Shown piece after piece: positions 24,719-32,969 of a stretch of DNA of 64,000 bases. Each line of letters begins with the position of its first letter. Position 1 is the first letter of the stretch. Below the pieces are notes generated by a model. It saw only the letters and a list, made by a program, of their open reading frames with translations. It made no database searches and had not been told where the DNA came from. The position numbers were made by a program, and so were the translations under genes. The DNA comes from Streptomyces alfalfae (lineage in GTDB: Bacteria > Actinomycetota > Actinomycetes > Streptomycetales > Streptomycetaceae), in assembly GCF_004127445.1 (NCBI RefSeq), contig NZ_QEXM01000043.1, forward strand, positions 434,001 to 498,000. The letters are read 5' to 3'.

Positions 24719-25954
24719 TCAGGCGCGCAGGGCAGGGTCGGTGTGCAGGCGGGCGAAGGCGCAGAACAGGCCGAGGGTTTGCAGGGCGGCACAGGCGGTG
24801 ATGACGTGGCCCAGCGCGTCGGGCGGGGTGAGCGCGGTGAGCACGCCGGCGACGGGGAAGGGCAGCAGGAGGATGAGGATGGTGGCCGACAGGGTGCTGC
24901 CGAACGCCTCCGGGGGGATCAGGCGGGAGCGCAGGGTGCGCAGGACGACCGCCAAGCCGCCATCGGCTGCCATCAGGACCGCGACCATGACCAGGTAGGA
25001 CAGGTAGTCGGGGGCCAGGGCGGCAGCGAGACAGGCGAGCGAAGCGATGACGGAGCAGGCGACTCCCACCGGCCACAGGCCCAGGCGGTCCAACGCGAAC
25101 CGGCAGATGGTCACGGCCACCAGGGTGGCCGCCGCTGCGGCGGACCACACCAGGCCAACGGCTGTGGTGGACTGCCCGAAGTGCTGCACGACAATCACGG
25201 GACCGGCGGCCTGGAGAAGGCCGATCGACAGGTTGGACAAGGTCAGCCCGGCCACCAGCCAGCCGAGCGCGGGGAGCGCGCGGATGGTGCGCCACCCCGT
25301 GACGAGCCCGGCGCCGGGCCGCCCCTTGGGTGCGCGGGCCGGGGCGACGGGCGAGGGCGGTGTGCGCAGGGCGAGCAGCGCGGCGAGCAGCGAGAGCACG
25401 GTGACCACTGCGAGCATCGACGGCGGCCCGGTGAGCAGCAGCACGCCGGCGAGCGCCGGTCCGGCCAGGGTCGCGGTCTGGTCGATGCCGAGCAGGACGG
25501 CCTGGACACGGTGGGCCTGGGGTCCGGCTCGGCGGCCGGCGGCGGCTCCGGCGGTCTCGGTCGCGATGTAGCTGAACTCGGTGAGCACGCCGGTCGCCGC
25601 CGCCAGCACCATCACGGTCACGCTCGCCATGGCACCGGACGGGTAGAGGTACAGCAGGACCGCGCCGCCGGCGAGAACCAGCGCCCGCCCCAGGGAAGCG
25701 AGGTGGAAGACCACCGCGGCGCCGCACCGGTCGACGATCGATCCGGCCCACCCGAACGCAGCCAGGCGCGGGATCCACTCCAGCGCGAAAGCCGCCCCGG
25801 TCAGCGCGGCGGAGCCAGTCGTGGCCAGAACGAGCAACGGGATGCCGTAGGTGGACATCGCGAACGCCAACGCGTCCGCCGTGCGCGGCAGGTAGATGCT
25901 GCTCATCAGCCCGGCAGTGTGGCGGGCGTGCCGGGGTGTGACCGCTGCGCTCAC
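24719..25954 (-). CDS. MFS transporter (efflux type)
   Basis: This 411-residue protein has about 12 membrane segments, with LPRTADALAFAMSTYGIPLL at the start, PRLAAFGWAGSIVDRCGAAV (loop 2-3) and LGIDQTATLAGPALAG. It resembles macrolide-efflux-type MFS proteins. GTG 25954 overlaps the stop of the upstream regulator gene (GTGA). Its place beside two regulators suggests induced export or self-protection. Confidence 0.72.
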   Translation of the reverse strand: MSAAVTPRHARHTAGLMSSIYLPRTADALAFAMSTYGIPLLVLATTGSAALTGAAFALEWIPRLAAFGWAGSIVDRCGAAVVFHLASLGRALVLAGGAVLLYLYPSGAMASVTVMVLAAATGVLTEFSYIATETAGAAAGRRAGPQAHRVQAVLLGIDQTATLAGPALAGVLLLTGPPSMLAVVTVLSLLAALLALRTPPSPVAPARAPKGRPGAGLVTGWRTIRALPALGWLVAGLTLSNLSIGLLQAAGPVIVVQHFGQSTTAVGLVWSAAAAATLVAVTICRFALDRLGLWPVGVACSVIASLACLAAALAPDYLSYLVMVAVLMAADGGLAVVLRTLRSRLIPPEAFGSTLSATILILLLPFPVAGVLTALTPPDALGHVITACAALQTLGLFCAFARLHTDPALRA

Positions 25955-26466
25955 GCGGACCGCACCGGCTCGGGCACCCTGGGCACCTGGGGGTGGTCGG
26001 CCAGCCACTGGATCAGGAGCGTGCGGGCACTGGCCAGGTCCGCCTCAGTCTCCGCATTGGGGCCCACGTCGGGCAGGGGTCCGGGGCGGTCGGCGTTCTC
26101 GGGGGTGAGCGATGGTGCCAGCAGGCCGAGGGCATGCTGGACACGGCTGCTGAAGTCGCAGACGGCGGCGGGGACCGAGTGGCGCCGCGCCCACCGGGCT
26201 AGCGCGTCGTACAGGTCGGCCAGCTCCATTCCGGATTCCGTGAGTTCCAGACCGGCACCGGGCGCGACCCGGACGAGGCCGTGGGCGCGGGCCGTGTCGG
26301 ATGCACTGCGCAGTTGGTGCGCGGAAAGGTCGGGCAGGGTGCCGGCGAGCCGTCGCGGCGGTATGGCGCCGTTGTCGTCGATCTCGGTGACCAGGCGAAT
26401 CAGGGAGGGCGAGGCCAGCAGGTCGACTGCGTGACGTGCTGCGGCAGGGGTGAAGGAAGTGTTCAT
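25951..26466 (-). CDS. Winged-helix-like regulator
   Basis: This 171-residue protein begins MNTSFTPAAARHAVDLL. Its core (RLVTEIDDNGAIPPRRLAGT, HQLRSASDTARAHGLVRV, ELTESGMELADLYDAL) looks like a winged helix related to HxlR/MarR proteins. The ATG at 26466 overlaps the stop of the HxlR gene upstream (ATGA), and its own stop overlaps the MFS start. The three genes are therefore translated together. Confidence 0.6.
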   Translation of the reverse strand: MNTSFTPAAARHAVDLLASPSLIRLVTEIDDNGAIPPRRLAGTLPDLSAHQLRSASDTARAHGLVRVAPGAGLELTESGMELADLYDALARWARRHSVPAAVCDFSSRVQHALGLLAPSLTPENADRPGPLPDVGPNAETEADLASARTLLIQWLADHPQVPRVPEPVRSA

Positions 26467-27305
26467 CGGCGCGGGCCTCCCGCCGGGATGGCCGCGGTCG
26501 GGCGGCCGACGGCGGCGTGCGAGAAGAGGTCGCGGTGGTGCCACGCCGGGGAGGACCCAACCGCCCGAGCGGATGGCAGCGCCGCAGGTGCCGGCCGTGA
26601 TGGGCTGCTTACCCACGGCCTCGGCGCGCTCTTGGCCTGCGGCTTCCCCCAGACGGGGTGGTGGGCCGCCTGGTCGAGGGGCTGCCCGGCGGCCCAGGCT
26701 GACAGCGTGCCGAGCACAGGACCCAGGCCGTCGCCGGCGGCGGACAGCCGGTAGGGCCGGCCGTTGCCCTCGGTGTCGGCCAGACCGTCGGCAACGAGCT
26801 GGCGCAGCGGTGGATAGATGTTGGTCCAGTCGCTGCTGGGCATCACGATCCGGGCCAGAACCCGGCCGCTGACCTCGTTGCGCGACTTGAGCACCCACAG
26901 GATGGCGGCGGCGTGGCGCCGGGTGAGCAGGGTGAGGCTGTCCTCGATCTGCTCGATCGCGGGCAGCGGGCGGTCGGCCTTTTCCAGGTGTTCCTCGGCC
27001 CAGGTGACGATCATCGGCAGGACCGGTAGCAGCGCAGTGGCTCGCTCGGTGTGGCCATAGGTCACGTGCCGTGCGGTGTGTTCGGTGCGCTCGACGAGTC
27101 CGGCGTCGCACAGCGCCTTGAGCTTGGGGTGGAGCTGGCCGTTCTGCAGCCAGGACACCCTGGCCGCCAGCTCGCTGTAGCGCAGCGGCGGGCCAGAGAG
27201 GGCCAGCAGGATCCGCACGTTCCAGCGCGGGGTGATCATGGCGAGGGCCTCGGTGACCCGGGCGATGTCGGCGTCGGTGTCCGGGGGCAGAGCGGTGGTG
27301 GCCAA
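26463..27305 (-). CDS. HxlR-family regulator with two winged helices
   Basis: This 280-residue protein contains a full HxlR domain at about residues 15-100 (ITPRWNVRILLALSGPPLRY, LKALCDAGLVERTEHT). A second diverged copy lies at about 115-210 (AAILWVLKSRNEVSGRVLAR, LRQLVADGLADTEGNGRPY). HxlR proteins usually answer small electrophiles or redox signals. The tail is low-complexity. TTG 27305 has AGGAG 8 bases upstream. It heads the coupled regulator/exporter/ATP-grasp series. Confidence 0.72.
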   Translation of the reverse strand: MATTALPPDTDADIARVTEALAMITPRWNVRILLALSGPPLRYSELAARVSWLQNGQLHPKLKALCDAGLVERTEHTARHVTYGHTERATALLPVLPMIVTWAEEHLEKADRPLPAIEQIEDSLTLLTRRHAAAILWVLKSRNEVSGRVLARIVMPSSDWTNIYPPLRQLVADGLADTEGNGRPYRLSAAGDGLGPVLGTLSAWAAGQPLDQAAHHPVWGKPQAKSAPRPWVSSPSRPAPAALPSARAVGSSPAWHHRDLFSHAAVGRPTAAIPAGGPRR

Positions 27306-27347
27306 GGGAGAAACTCCTGGGTGAATGAAGAAGGGGGTCGCCGCGGG

Positions 27348-27755
27348 TCAGCGGCTGCGCGCCGGACTCGGGGGCACGAGAGACGGCGCCGGAGCAGGCG
27401 GCGAGGAAGTCGGCGGCGTCGGGGCTGGAACGCGGGCCAGGCTCTGCAGGACGGCGGTAACCGATGTGGCCTGGGCCTCGCGGACAGCGACGGCTTCGGC
27501 GAGCCGACGGGTGCCGTCGAGGAGGTGGGAGACCTCCTGCGGGCCGATCTGCCGCTCAGGGTGAAGGACCCGGCTGAGGTGGTCGCGGTGGAAGTTGATG
27601 CTGCGCTCGGCCAGGGCGAGAGCGTCGTGCATGCCGAGCAGGGCGGACAGCATGCCGGGTGGCTGCTCCTGTGCGTGAGCTTCGAGGTCGGCGAGCGGTG
27701 CGCCGTACAGGTCCTCAATCCGCCCAGCTATGTCGGTGGACGTCAGGTGGGGCAA
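27348..27755 (-). CDS. Hypothetical helical protein
   Basis: This 135-residue protein uses TTG 27755, the only start in frame after the preceding gene. It is nearly all helix (DIAGRIEDLYGAPLADLEAH, LSALLGMHDALALAERSINF) with a Pro/Ser tail. It lies 11 bases after a related-looking helical protein and before the HxlR gene. No family is recognised. Confidence 0.5.
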   Translation of the reverse strand: MPHLTSTDIAGRIEDLYGAPLADLEAHAQEQPPGMLSALLGMHDALALAERSINFHRDHLSRVLHPERQIGPQEVSHLLDGTRRLAEAVAVREAQATSVTAVLQSLARVPAPTPPTSSPPAPAPSLVPPSPARSR

Positions 27756-27765
27756 TCGGGGGCTT

Positions 27766-28209
27766 TCACGGTCGGCGGCTCCGGGCCGCCCCGGCACGCT
27801 GGGGTGCCGGGGCGGCAGACGGGGGCAGGGTGGCGGTGGCCCTGAGCTGCGCCGTGCGGACAGGCCGGGTCTGCCGGTCAGGTGGCGGCAGGGTGCGCAG
27901 CAGCTCGCCGAGGGCGGCGCGATAGCCGTCGCGGGCCTCCAGTGCCGCTTCCAGCCACTGCGCGTCGAAGCGGAGCGTGTCCGCCGACAGTTCGCCCATG
28001 TCGCGGGCGGGATCCATGTCGGCGTGGACGCGGTCGCGGACGCGGGCGACCTGCTCCTCGGTGAGCGCCAGGAACGAGCGCAGCTCCAGAGCGCGGGCGA
28101 GCGCGGGCGAGGCATCGTGGCCGGACACCGCCTCGTACAGCTCGGGTACCGGGTTCCCGAAGACCTTCTGCAGGTCGGTGTCCATGGTGCTGGCCTTGTC
28201 CCGGCTCAT
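27766..28209 (-). CDS. Hypothetical helical protein
   Basis: This 147-residue protein starts at ATG 28209, overlapping the stop of the preceding gene (ATGA). It is helical and acidic (FLALTEEQVARVRDRVHADM, LEAALEARDGYRAALGELL) with a basic C-terminus. It has no recognisable motif. Confidence 0.55.
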   Translation of the reverse strand: MSRDKASTMDTDLQKVFGNPVPELYEAVSGHDASPALARALELRSFLALTEEQVARVRDRVHADMDPARDMGELSADTLRFDAQWLEAALEARDGYRAALGELLRTLPPPDRQTRPVRTAQLRATATLPPSAAPAPQRAGAARSRRP

Positions 28210-28688
28210 CGGGCGGACCTTGCCGGCCGCCACGCCGACGCCGACGCGGGTGTCCCTGCCGGCCGGTTGGGGGCGCTGGTCTGCACCGCCGGGCCACTTC
28301 GGGCCCGGAAGCGGGCCAGGCGCTCTGCGGCGAGGTCCTTCTTCCCCGGAGCGTCCGGGTCGAGAAGCCACCGCACGACCATGGCCCGGCCGTCGCGGGC
28401 GGTGACGGCGGCGTTCACCCGGTGAGCGAGGCCCATCGTCGGGTCGTCGACCTCGCTGGGCTGGGTCTCAAGGGCTGCGAGGAGGTCGTCCTCCGCGCGC
28501 TCCAGCACGGACTGGGCCTCGACGAGAAGGCCGTGCCACTTGACGACGTCGGTGGCGTCGGGGTTCGCGGTCGGAGCGGCGGCGACCGCGGCCTTCAACT
28601 GGTCCATGCCCATGTCGAAGCGAGCCTCAATCCGTTCGGTGAGCACGCCCACGACATCCGCAGACTCCTCGGATATACCGTCGGTCAC
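28206..28688 (-). CDS. Hypothetical protein
   Basis: This 160-residue protein starts at GTG 28688, with GGAGA 7 bases upstream, rather than at the longer frame's ATG. Helical segments (VVGVLTERIEARFDMGMDQL, KWHGLLVEAQSVLERAEDDL) are followed by a disordered alanine-rich tail. It is coupled to the next two helical proteins and may form a complex with them. Confidence 0.5.
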   Translation of the reverse strand: MTDGISEESADVVGVLTERIEARFDMGMDQLKAAVAAAPTANPDATDVVKWHGLLVEAQSVLERAEDDLLAALETQPSEVDDPTMGLAHRVNAAVTARDGRAMVVRWLLDPDAPGKKDLAAERLARFRARSGPAVQTSAPNRPAGTPASASAWRPARSAR

Positions 28689-28786
28689 AAGGGGTTCTCC
28701 TGTTCTGGAAAGGCCGGTGCCTGGGGGGGATGCGAGGGGCGGCTGTAATCGGCGCCCCGCCACTGAGCGGGACGTGCTGGATCCGG

Positions 28787-29140
28787 TCAGTCAAGGCACA
28801 TGCGGACATCTCGGTAGACGTAGGTGCCGGAGACCCAGCCCTTTACGCCGGTCGTCTTGTCCGTGATGTAGAGCCAGTTGCCGCTCTTCTTGGCCACGCT
28901 GAACTTGTGGCTCTTGTAGAGCACGCCGAGCGCGGTGGACTTTGAGCTGGCCTTGGACCGGATGGTCACGGCCTTGGCGTGCACCGTGTACGGGAGCGGC
29001 GGGAGGTTGTGGCAGCTCAAGGCGGGGATGGCGGTTGCTGCGGTGGGTAGGGTCGCGGCGCTGGCCGGGGTGGCGGACAGCGCCGGCAGTGCGAGCGCGC
29101 CGAGCATCGCCGCGAATATGGCAATTCGGGTGGAGCGCAT
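28787..29140 (-). CDS. Secreted SH3-type small protein
   Basis: This 117-residue protein has a signal peptide (ATG 29140; FAAMLGALALPALSATPASA). A bacterial SH3-like domain follows (VHAKAVTIRSKASSKSTALG, SGNWLYITDKTTGVKGWVSG). A cysteine pair (SCHNL and RMCLD) may form a disulphide. Such proteins bind the cell wall. A similar gene, at 34620, lies in the secretion operon, suggesting a shared role at the cell surface. Confidence 0.7.
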   Translation of the reverse strand: MRSTRIAIFAAMLGALALPALSATPASAATLPTAATAIPALSCHNLPPLPYTVHAKAVTIRSKASSKSTALGVLYKSHKFSVAKKSGNWLYITDKTTGVKGWVSGTYVYRDVRMCLD

Positions 29141-29224
29141 GCGGAAGAAACCTCCGTGAAGGCACAGGGAATGCGGGGAAGGCGCCGCGGGAGTTGTTCC
29201 GGCGGCTGTATAAGAGTCCGGAGA

Positions 29225-29262
29225 ATCGCCGGTTTGGCTAACCGGCGATCGTCGGCTATGTT
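29225..29262 (+). promoter_or_regulatory. Sigma70-type promoter with overlapping 10-bp inverted repeat
   Basis: TTGGCT (29234-29239), a 17-base spacer and TATGTT (29257-29262) form a rightward promoter. Its -35 box lies in the loop of the inverted repeat ATCGCCGGTT-N5-AACCGGCGAT (29225-29249). A near-copy lies at 55517-55559. No rightward gene follows; transcription would run antisense into the gene at 29288-30034. Confidence 0.55.
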
Positions 29263-29287
29263 GCGTCGCCCGTGACTGGAATGGCGC

Positions 29288-30034
29288 TCAGCGCGAACGG
29301 CCTGGCGGGCGTGGGGCAGGGGCCTTCGCTACACCTGCCGGGCGGCTGGCCGCGGTTGCTGAGCGGGATGGTGGGAGTGGGCCGGCTTTGCCGGTGAGGC
29401 GGTCCTCGCACCACTGCAGGGCTTCGCCCACCGTGTCGAAGCCGCTTTCGCGCAGGGTGTGTGTCCAGGCGTCGGTGTCGATCTCTTCGACCACGACGCG
29501 AAACGGTGACGGGGCGCGCTCCTCGTCCATGGCGCGCAGGACCACGACGACGACCATGTCTTCCGGGTCGTCACGGGTGTAGGAGTAGCCCATGGCGTAG
29601 TGGTCGCCGTCTTCGGCGAGGCGTCGCTCCAGTGCTCGCGTGGCCTCGTCCGCCGGTGGCGGGCCCAACTCGGGGTCGAGGCCGATGGCGTCGGGTGGGC
29701 AGCCGCGGTGGATGAGCCAGGACTGCGCCATCGCGGGCAGCGGCAGCGGTGCGTGATCGAAGCTGAAGGTCTGTTCTTCGTGGTCCCGTTGCAGATGCAC
29801 GGCGAGCAGCTGGGGTGTGCCGGGGTGTCCCCAGGTGGCTGTGCGGTCGAACAAGACGTAGTAGCTGTGCGGCCCGTCGTGGTGTTGGGCGAGAGGGACG
29901 AGCATGTCCTCGCGGACGGCGACCTTGCGGTAGAAGTCGAGGTACCTCTCCTCGTCGGAGTCGAGGTCGTCCAATGCGAAGTCGACGTGCGGGATGGTTT
30001 TCCGGGCCGGCGCCGGTTCGGTGGGGGACAACAA
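29288..30034 (-). CDS. Hypothetical protein
   Basis: This 248-residue protein has an acidic N-terminus (DFALDDLDSDEERYLDFYRK), a beta-rich middle (SYYVLFDRTATWGHPGTPQL) and a basic disordered tail. It begins with two TTG codons (30034, 30031) behind AAAGG. It sits in the leftward train 18 bases after the preceding gene. No family is recognised. Confidence 0.55.
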   Translation of the reverse strand: MLSPTEPAPARKTIPHVDFALDDLDSDEERYLDFYRKVAVREDMLVPLAQHHDGPHSYYVLFDRTATWGHPGTPQLLAVHLQRDHEEQTFSFDHAPLPLPAMAQSWLIHRGCPPDAIGLDPELGPPPADEATRALERRLAEDGDHYAMGYSYTRDDPEDMVVVVVLRAMDEERAPSPFRVVVEEIDTDAWTHTLRESGFDTVGEALQWCEDRLTGKAGPLPPSRSATAASRPAGVAKAPAPRPPGRSR

Positions 30035-30052
30035 GGGGCCTTTCGGTGGAGT

Positions 30053-30748
30053 TCAGCGCCGCTTGACGGGAGTGGACGGCGAGACGCCGGGGCGAGCCGG
30101 GCTCTTCGGTGCATGGATCGTGGGGGTCCGGCGGGCGTCGAGCAGGGCGGCTCGTCCGGCGTCGGTGAGGGAGACGGGCTGGCCGGCGTGCACCGGGTGG
30201 CTGGTGTCCCGGACAGTCAGGCCGGCGCGTTCCAGCTGCTGCATCTGGGGGTAGGGGATGCGGGTGCCGGAGGAGGCGGTCACGGAAAGGCGGCCGGTCA
30301 GCAGGTGCTCGTGGAGCTTGGCACCGCCGGCGATGGCGAGCAGTGCCGCCCGGTCGTCAGTCGAGAGCCGCCCTCCATCGGGCGTCGATGCTGCGACGGC
30401 GGCCTCAAGGGGCACCAGGGCGGCGAGCACATTCTGGGCGGCGGTATCGCGCGCGTCGGCGGCTTCCTCCAGCTGGTCCACAGTGCGGTCGATACGTTCG
30501 AAGAGGGCGCCGTCGACCTGGAATTCTCCGCTCGTGAGCCGGTTGAGCAGTCTGAGGTAGAAGGTGACGCCGATCTGGGCGTTGGCCAGGGTGCGGTGCC
30601 GGTCGACCAGCTGGGCGTGCGGTTCGTCGAGGACGCCGCGGTCGCGGTAGGTCCACAGGGTGTCGATGTCGTGGCCGGTGACCGCTTCGAGGCGGTGGTC
30701 GAGCTGCGTGACCGCACGCCGGGCGGACGGCGCGGGTTGAGGGGGCAA
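30053..30748 (-). CDS. Hypothetical helical protein
   Basis: This 231-residue protein starts at TTG 30748 with GGAG 8 bases upstream. It is mostly helical (LFERIDRTVDQLEEAADARD, NVLAALVPLEAAVAAS). The end (YPQMQQLERAGLTVRDTSHP, LTDAGRAALLDARR) resembles a winged-helix wing found in MarR-like proteins. A regulatory role is possible but not shown. Confidence 0.5.
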   Translation of the reverse strand: MPPQPAPSARRAVTQLDHRLEAVTGHDIDTLWTYRDRGVLDEPHAQLVDRHRTLANAQIGVTFYLRLLNRLTSGEFQVDGALFERIDRTVDQLEEAADARDTAAQNVLAALVPLEAAVAASTPDGGRLSTDDRAALLAIAGGAKLHEHLLTGRLSVTASSGTRIPYPQMQQLERAGLTVRDTSHPVHAGQPVSLTDAGRAALLDARRTPTIHAPKSPARPGVSPSTPVKRR

Positions 30749-30766
30749 AGGTGACGCTCCGTGCGT

Positions 30767-31252
30767 TCAGCGGGTGGGATGGTGCGCGGGATTGAGTGCG
30801 GGACGGGGCAGAACCGGCAGTCCGGTAGGCGGCGGGCCGGGCCGGGGCACGGGAGCACGGGTGGTCAGCTGCGGGGAACGCGAGCGGGCCGCGTGCGTCC
30901 GAGCGCTCAGCGGCCGACGGGTCATCCCCAGGCGGCGGCCGACCTCGTCGTAGACGTCGTTGCCCGCACGCGGCCGGATCGCGACCACGTGGATCTCCTT
31001 GGGGTGGGGGGATTCCGCAGGCGCCGGGCGGACGCCGTAGACGACGCGCCAGTCCTTGCGGCGGTCCACGAACAGCTTCCGGAATCCCTCCAGGTCGCCG
31101 TCGAGGCGCTGTCCGAAGCGCTGCGCGTTCACGACTTCCTGCAAGTGGGCGAGGGTGAGGTCGCGGATATCGCTGGGGGCCTGGAGGAGATCGGTCAGCG
31201 CGCGAGGGTCGAAGCTCAGGGCGAAGGCGGGCTGTCCCGTTCCCGCAGTCAT
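30767..31252 (-). CDS. RelE/ParE-superfamily toxin-like protein
   Basis: This 161-residue protein has a RelE-type core: FDPRALTDLLQAPSDIRDLT, GDLEGFRKLFVDRRKDWRVV, then IHVVAIRPRAGNDVYDEVGR. In this family the K/R-rich strand (KDWRVVYG) contacts mRNA or gyrase. A basic disordered tail of about 55 residues is unusual. The ATG at 31252 overlaps the stop of the DUF4913 gene (ATGA). No typical small antitoxin is next to it, so it may be a toxin relative with another role. Confidence 0.6.
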   Translation of the reverse strand: MTAGTGQPAFALSFDPRALTDLLQAPSDIRDLTLAHLQEVVNAQRFGQRLDGDLEGFRKLFVDRRKDWRVVYGVRPAPAESPHPKEIHVVAIRPRAGNDVYDEVGRRLGMTRRPLSARTHAARSRSPQLTTRAPVPRPGPPPTGLPVLPRPALNPAHHPTR

Positions 31253-31890
31253 GACGTTGGCTCGTCCGGCTCGGTGGCTTCCTCCGTGGCCGTCGTCTCG
31301 GTGCGCACGGACGGCGGCGGGCCGGGCAGGAGACGGTGCGCGGGCCGGTCGGGGGAGGTCATGCAGGCCGACAGCGGTCCGCCCGGCGCGCGGATCGCGG
31401 CGACGGCGTGGGTGAGGAAGTCCCGGTGCCACACGAACAACCCGGAGAGCCCGGCTTCGGGGTCCTTGTGCTGCTGGTAGGCGAGCCACAGGGCGTGGAG
31501 CCAGGCCACGACGTCGTCGTGTTCCTGCCACTGCAGGCACCAGGGCGCCGCGGTGGTGACCTCCGCCCCGTAGACCGGGAGGAAGAAGTCATCGACCCAG
31601 TCCGAGAGGGCGTCGAGTTCGTCTTCCCGTTCCTCCCCGTCGAGTTCCAGGATCGGGCGGGGCTCCGGCGGAGCGGCGGCCGGAGGCCCGCCGAGTCCCG
31701 GCATGCCGAACGCGGCGAACGGTGACCCGCTCGGCGCCGGCGCGGAAGCGAGGTGGTCGAGCTGCTGAGCCTGTTGCGCCGACTGCTCCATGAGCCGCCG
31801 CACGCTCGCCTCGATTCCCTCCAGCTGCGGATCCGGAATACGAACCGGCTCCAGCTCCCCATCGTCAGAGGGCATTGCGGATTCGGACAT
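31249..31890 (-). CDS. DUF4913 domain protein
   Basis: This 213-residue protein has a coiled N-terminus (EASVRRLMEQSAQQAQQLDH) and a C-terminal DUF4913 domain (WVDDFFLPVYGAEVTTAAPW, CLQWQEHDDVVAWLHALWLA, FVWHRDFLTHAVAAI). DUF4913 genes usually lie in actinobacterial transfer regions and their role is unknown. GGAGG precedes the ATG. It is coupled to the RelE-like gene. Confidence 0.7.
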   Translation of the reverse strand: MSESAMPSDDGELEPVRIPDPQLEGIEASVRRLMEQSAQQAQQLDHLASAPAPSGSPFAAFGMPGLGGPPAAAPPEPRPILELDGEEREDELDALSDWVDDFFLPVYGAEVTTAAPWCLQWQEHDDVVAWLHALWLAYQQHKDPEAGLSGLFVWHRDFLTHAVAAIRAPGGPLSACMTSPDRPAHRLLPGPPPSVRTETTATEEATEPDEPTS

Positions 31891-32041
31891 TGAAAGTTCG
31901 GCCTCCTACGAGACACGGGATAAGAGAAGGGCGAAAGCGTCCTTACACGGACCGGACGGCGCAATCGCACGTCCGCTGCGGCGGCGCTCCGCCGGCGGCT
32001 CAGCAGGGAGCCGGTTGCGTTGGCGGCAGGAGAGGACCGGA

Positions 32042-32797
32042 TCAGACGGCGAGAACCATGTCGTCCTGCGTGAGGGTTGCGCGGATCGTCTCGGTGAGCC
32101 GGTCGGCCGCGATCGACGCATAGTGCTCGGTCTTCTCCACGCCGATGAAGTCCCGGCCTTCCAGCAGGGCGGCGACGCCCGTGGAGCCGGAACCGGCGCA
32201 GAAGTCGAGGACCGTGCCGCCTTCGGGGCTGATCTTGACCAGCTCGCGCATCACCTCGACCGGCTTCTGCGTGATGTGCTGGCGCTTGGACCCCGAGGGC
32301 TGCGATGCCGAGTACATACCCGGCAGGTAGACCGGGTTCCGGGAGCCGTCGATCGGCCCCTTGGACGCCCAGACGATGAACTCGCAGTTCTGGGTGAACC
32401 GGCCCTTCTGGGGCCTGGCCTGCGGCTTGTGCCAGGCCAGCACACCTCGCCACAGCCACCCGGCCGCCTGAATGGCGTCCGTGGTCGTGGGGAGCTGGCG
32501 CCAGTCGGTGAACAGCAGCGCGGTCCCGCCGGTCTTCGTCAGCCGGTGGGCCTCAGTCATGATCTGGGTGAGCCAGAAGCCGTAGGAGCGCTGATCCATG
32601 TTCTCGCCGGTGAAGTCGGCAAGATCATGCTTGGAATCGGCGGAGGTGTACTTCTGCTTCGCGGAGCGCGTGGTGCGCTCCTTCGCGGTCCGGCCGCCGC
32701 TGTTGTACGGCGGGTCGGTGATGACGGAGTCGACGCAGCCGTCCGGGAGACCGGAGAGAACGGCCAGAGCGTCGCCCTGGTGGAGGGAAAAAGGCAA
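32042..32797 (-). CDS. Solitary DNA methyltransferase (beta-class, N4/N6 type)
   Basis: This 251-residue enzyme carries the catalytic motif VITDPPYNSGGR near residue 30, before the SAM-binding motif VLDFCAGSGSTGVAALLEGR near residue 205. That order defines beta-class amino methyltransferases. A histidine-bearing HITQKPVEVMRELV precedes the SAM motif, as is usual. TTG 32797 follows AGGGG by 6 bases. No restriction gene is nearby, so it is orphan. It heads the leftward train opposite the secretion operon and could protect transferred DNA or mark it epigenetically. Confidence 0.82.
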   Translation of the reverse strand: MPFSLHQGDALAVLSGLPDGCVDSVITDPPYNSGGRTAKERTTRSAKQKYTSADSKHDLADFTGENMDQRSYGFWLTQIMTEAHRLTKTGGTALLFTDWRQLPTTTDAIQAAGWLWRGVLAWHKPQARPQKGRFTQNCEFIVWASKGPIDGSRNPVYLPGMYSASQPSGSKRQHITQKPVEVMRELVKISPEGGTVLDFCAGSGSTGVAALLEGRDFIGVEKTEHYASIAADRLTETIRATLTQDDMVLAV

Positions 32798-32969
32798 AGA
32801 GGAACCCCTATTCGGGTGCGGGAATGCGAATGGAATCGCCGCCTCGCACAGGAGTCCTCGCGGGCCGAAAGCGGGCATGCAGAAGCCCAGGGCCGCAGAG
32901 CGAGGAAGGCGAGGGGGGAGTCCAAAAACTGTAGAGGCGAAAGCGCCGACGACCAAGAACTGCCGTGCT

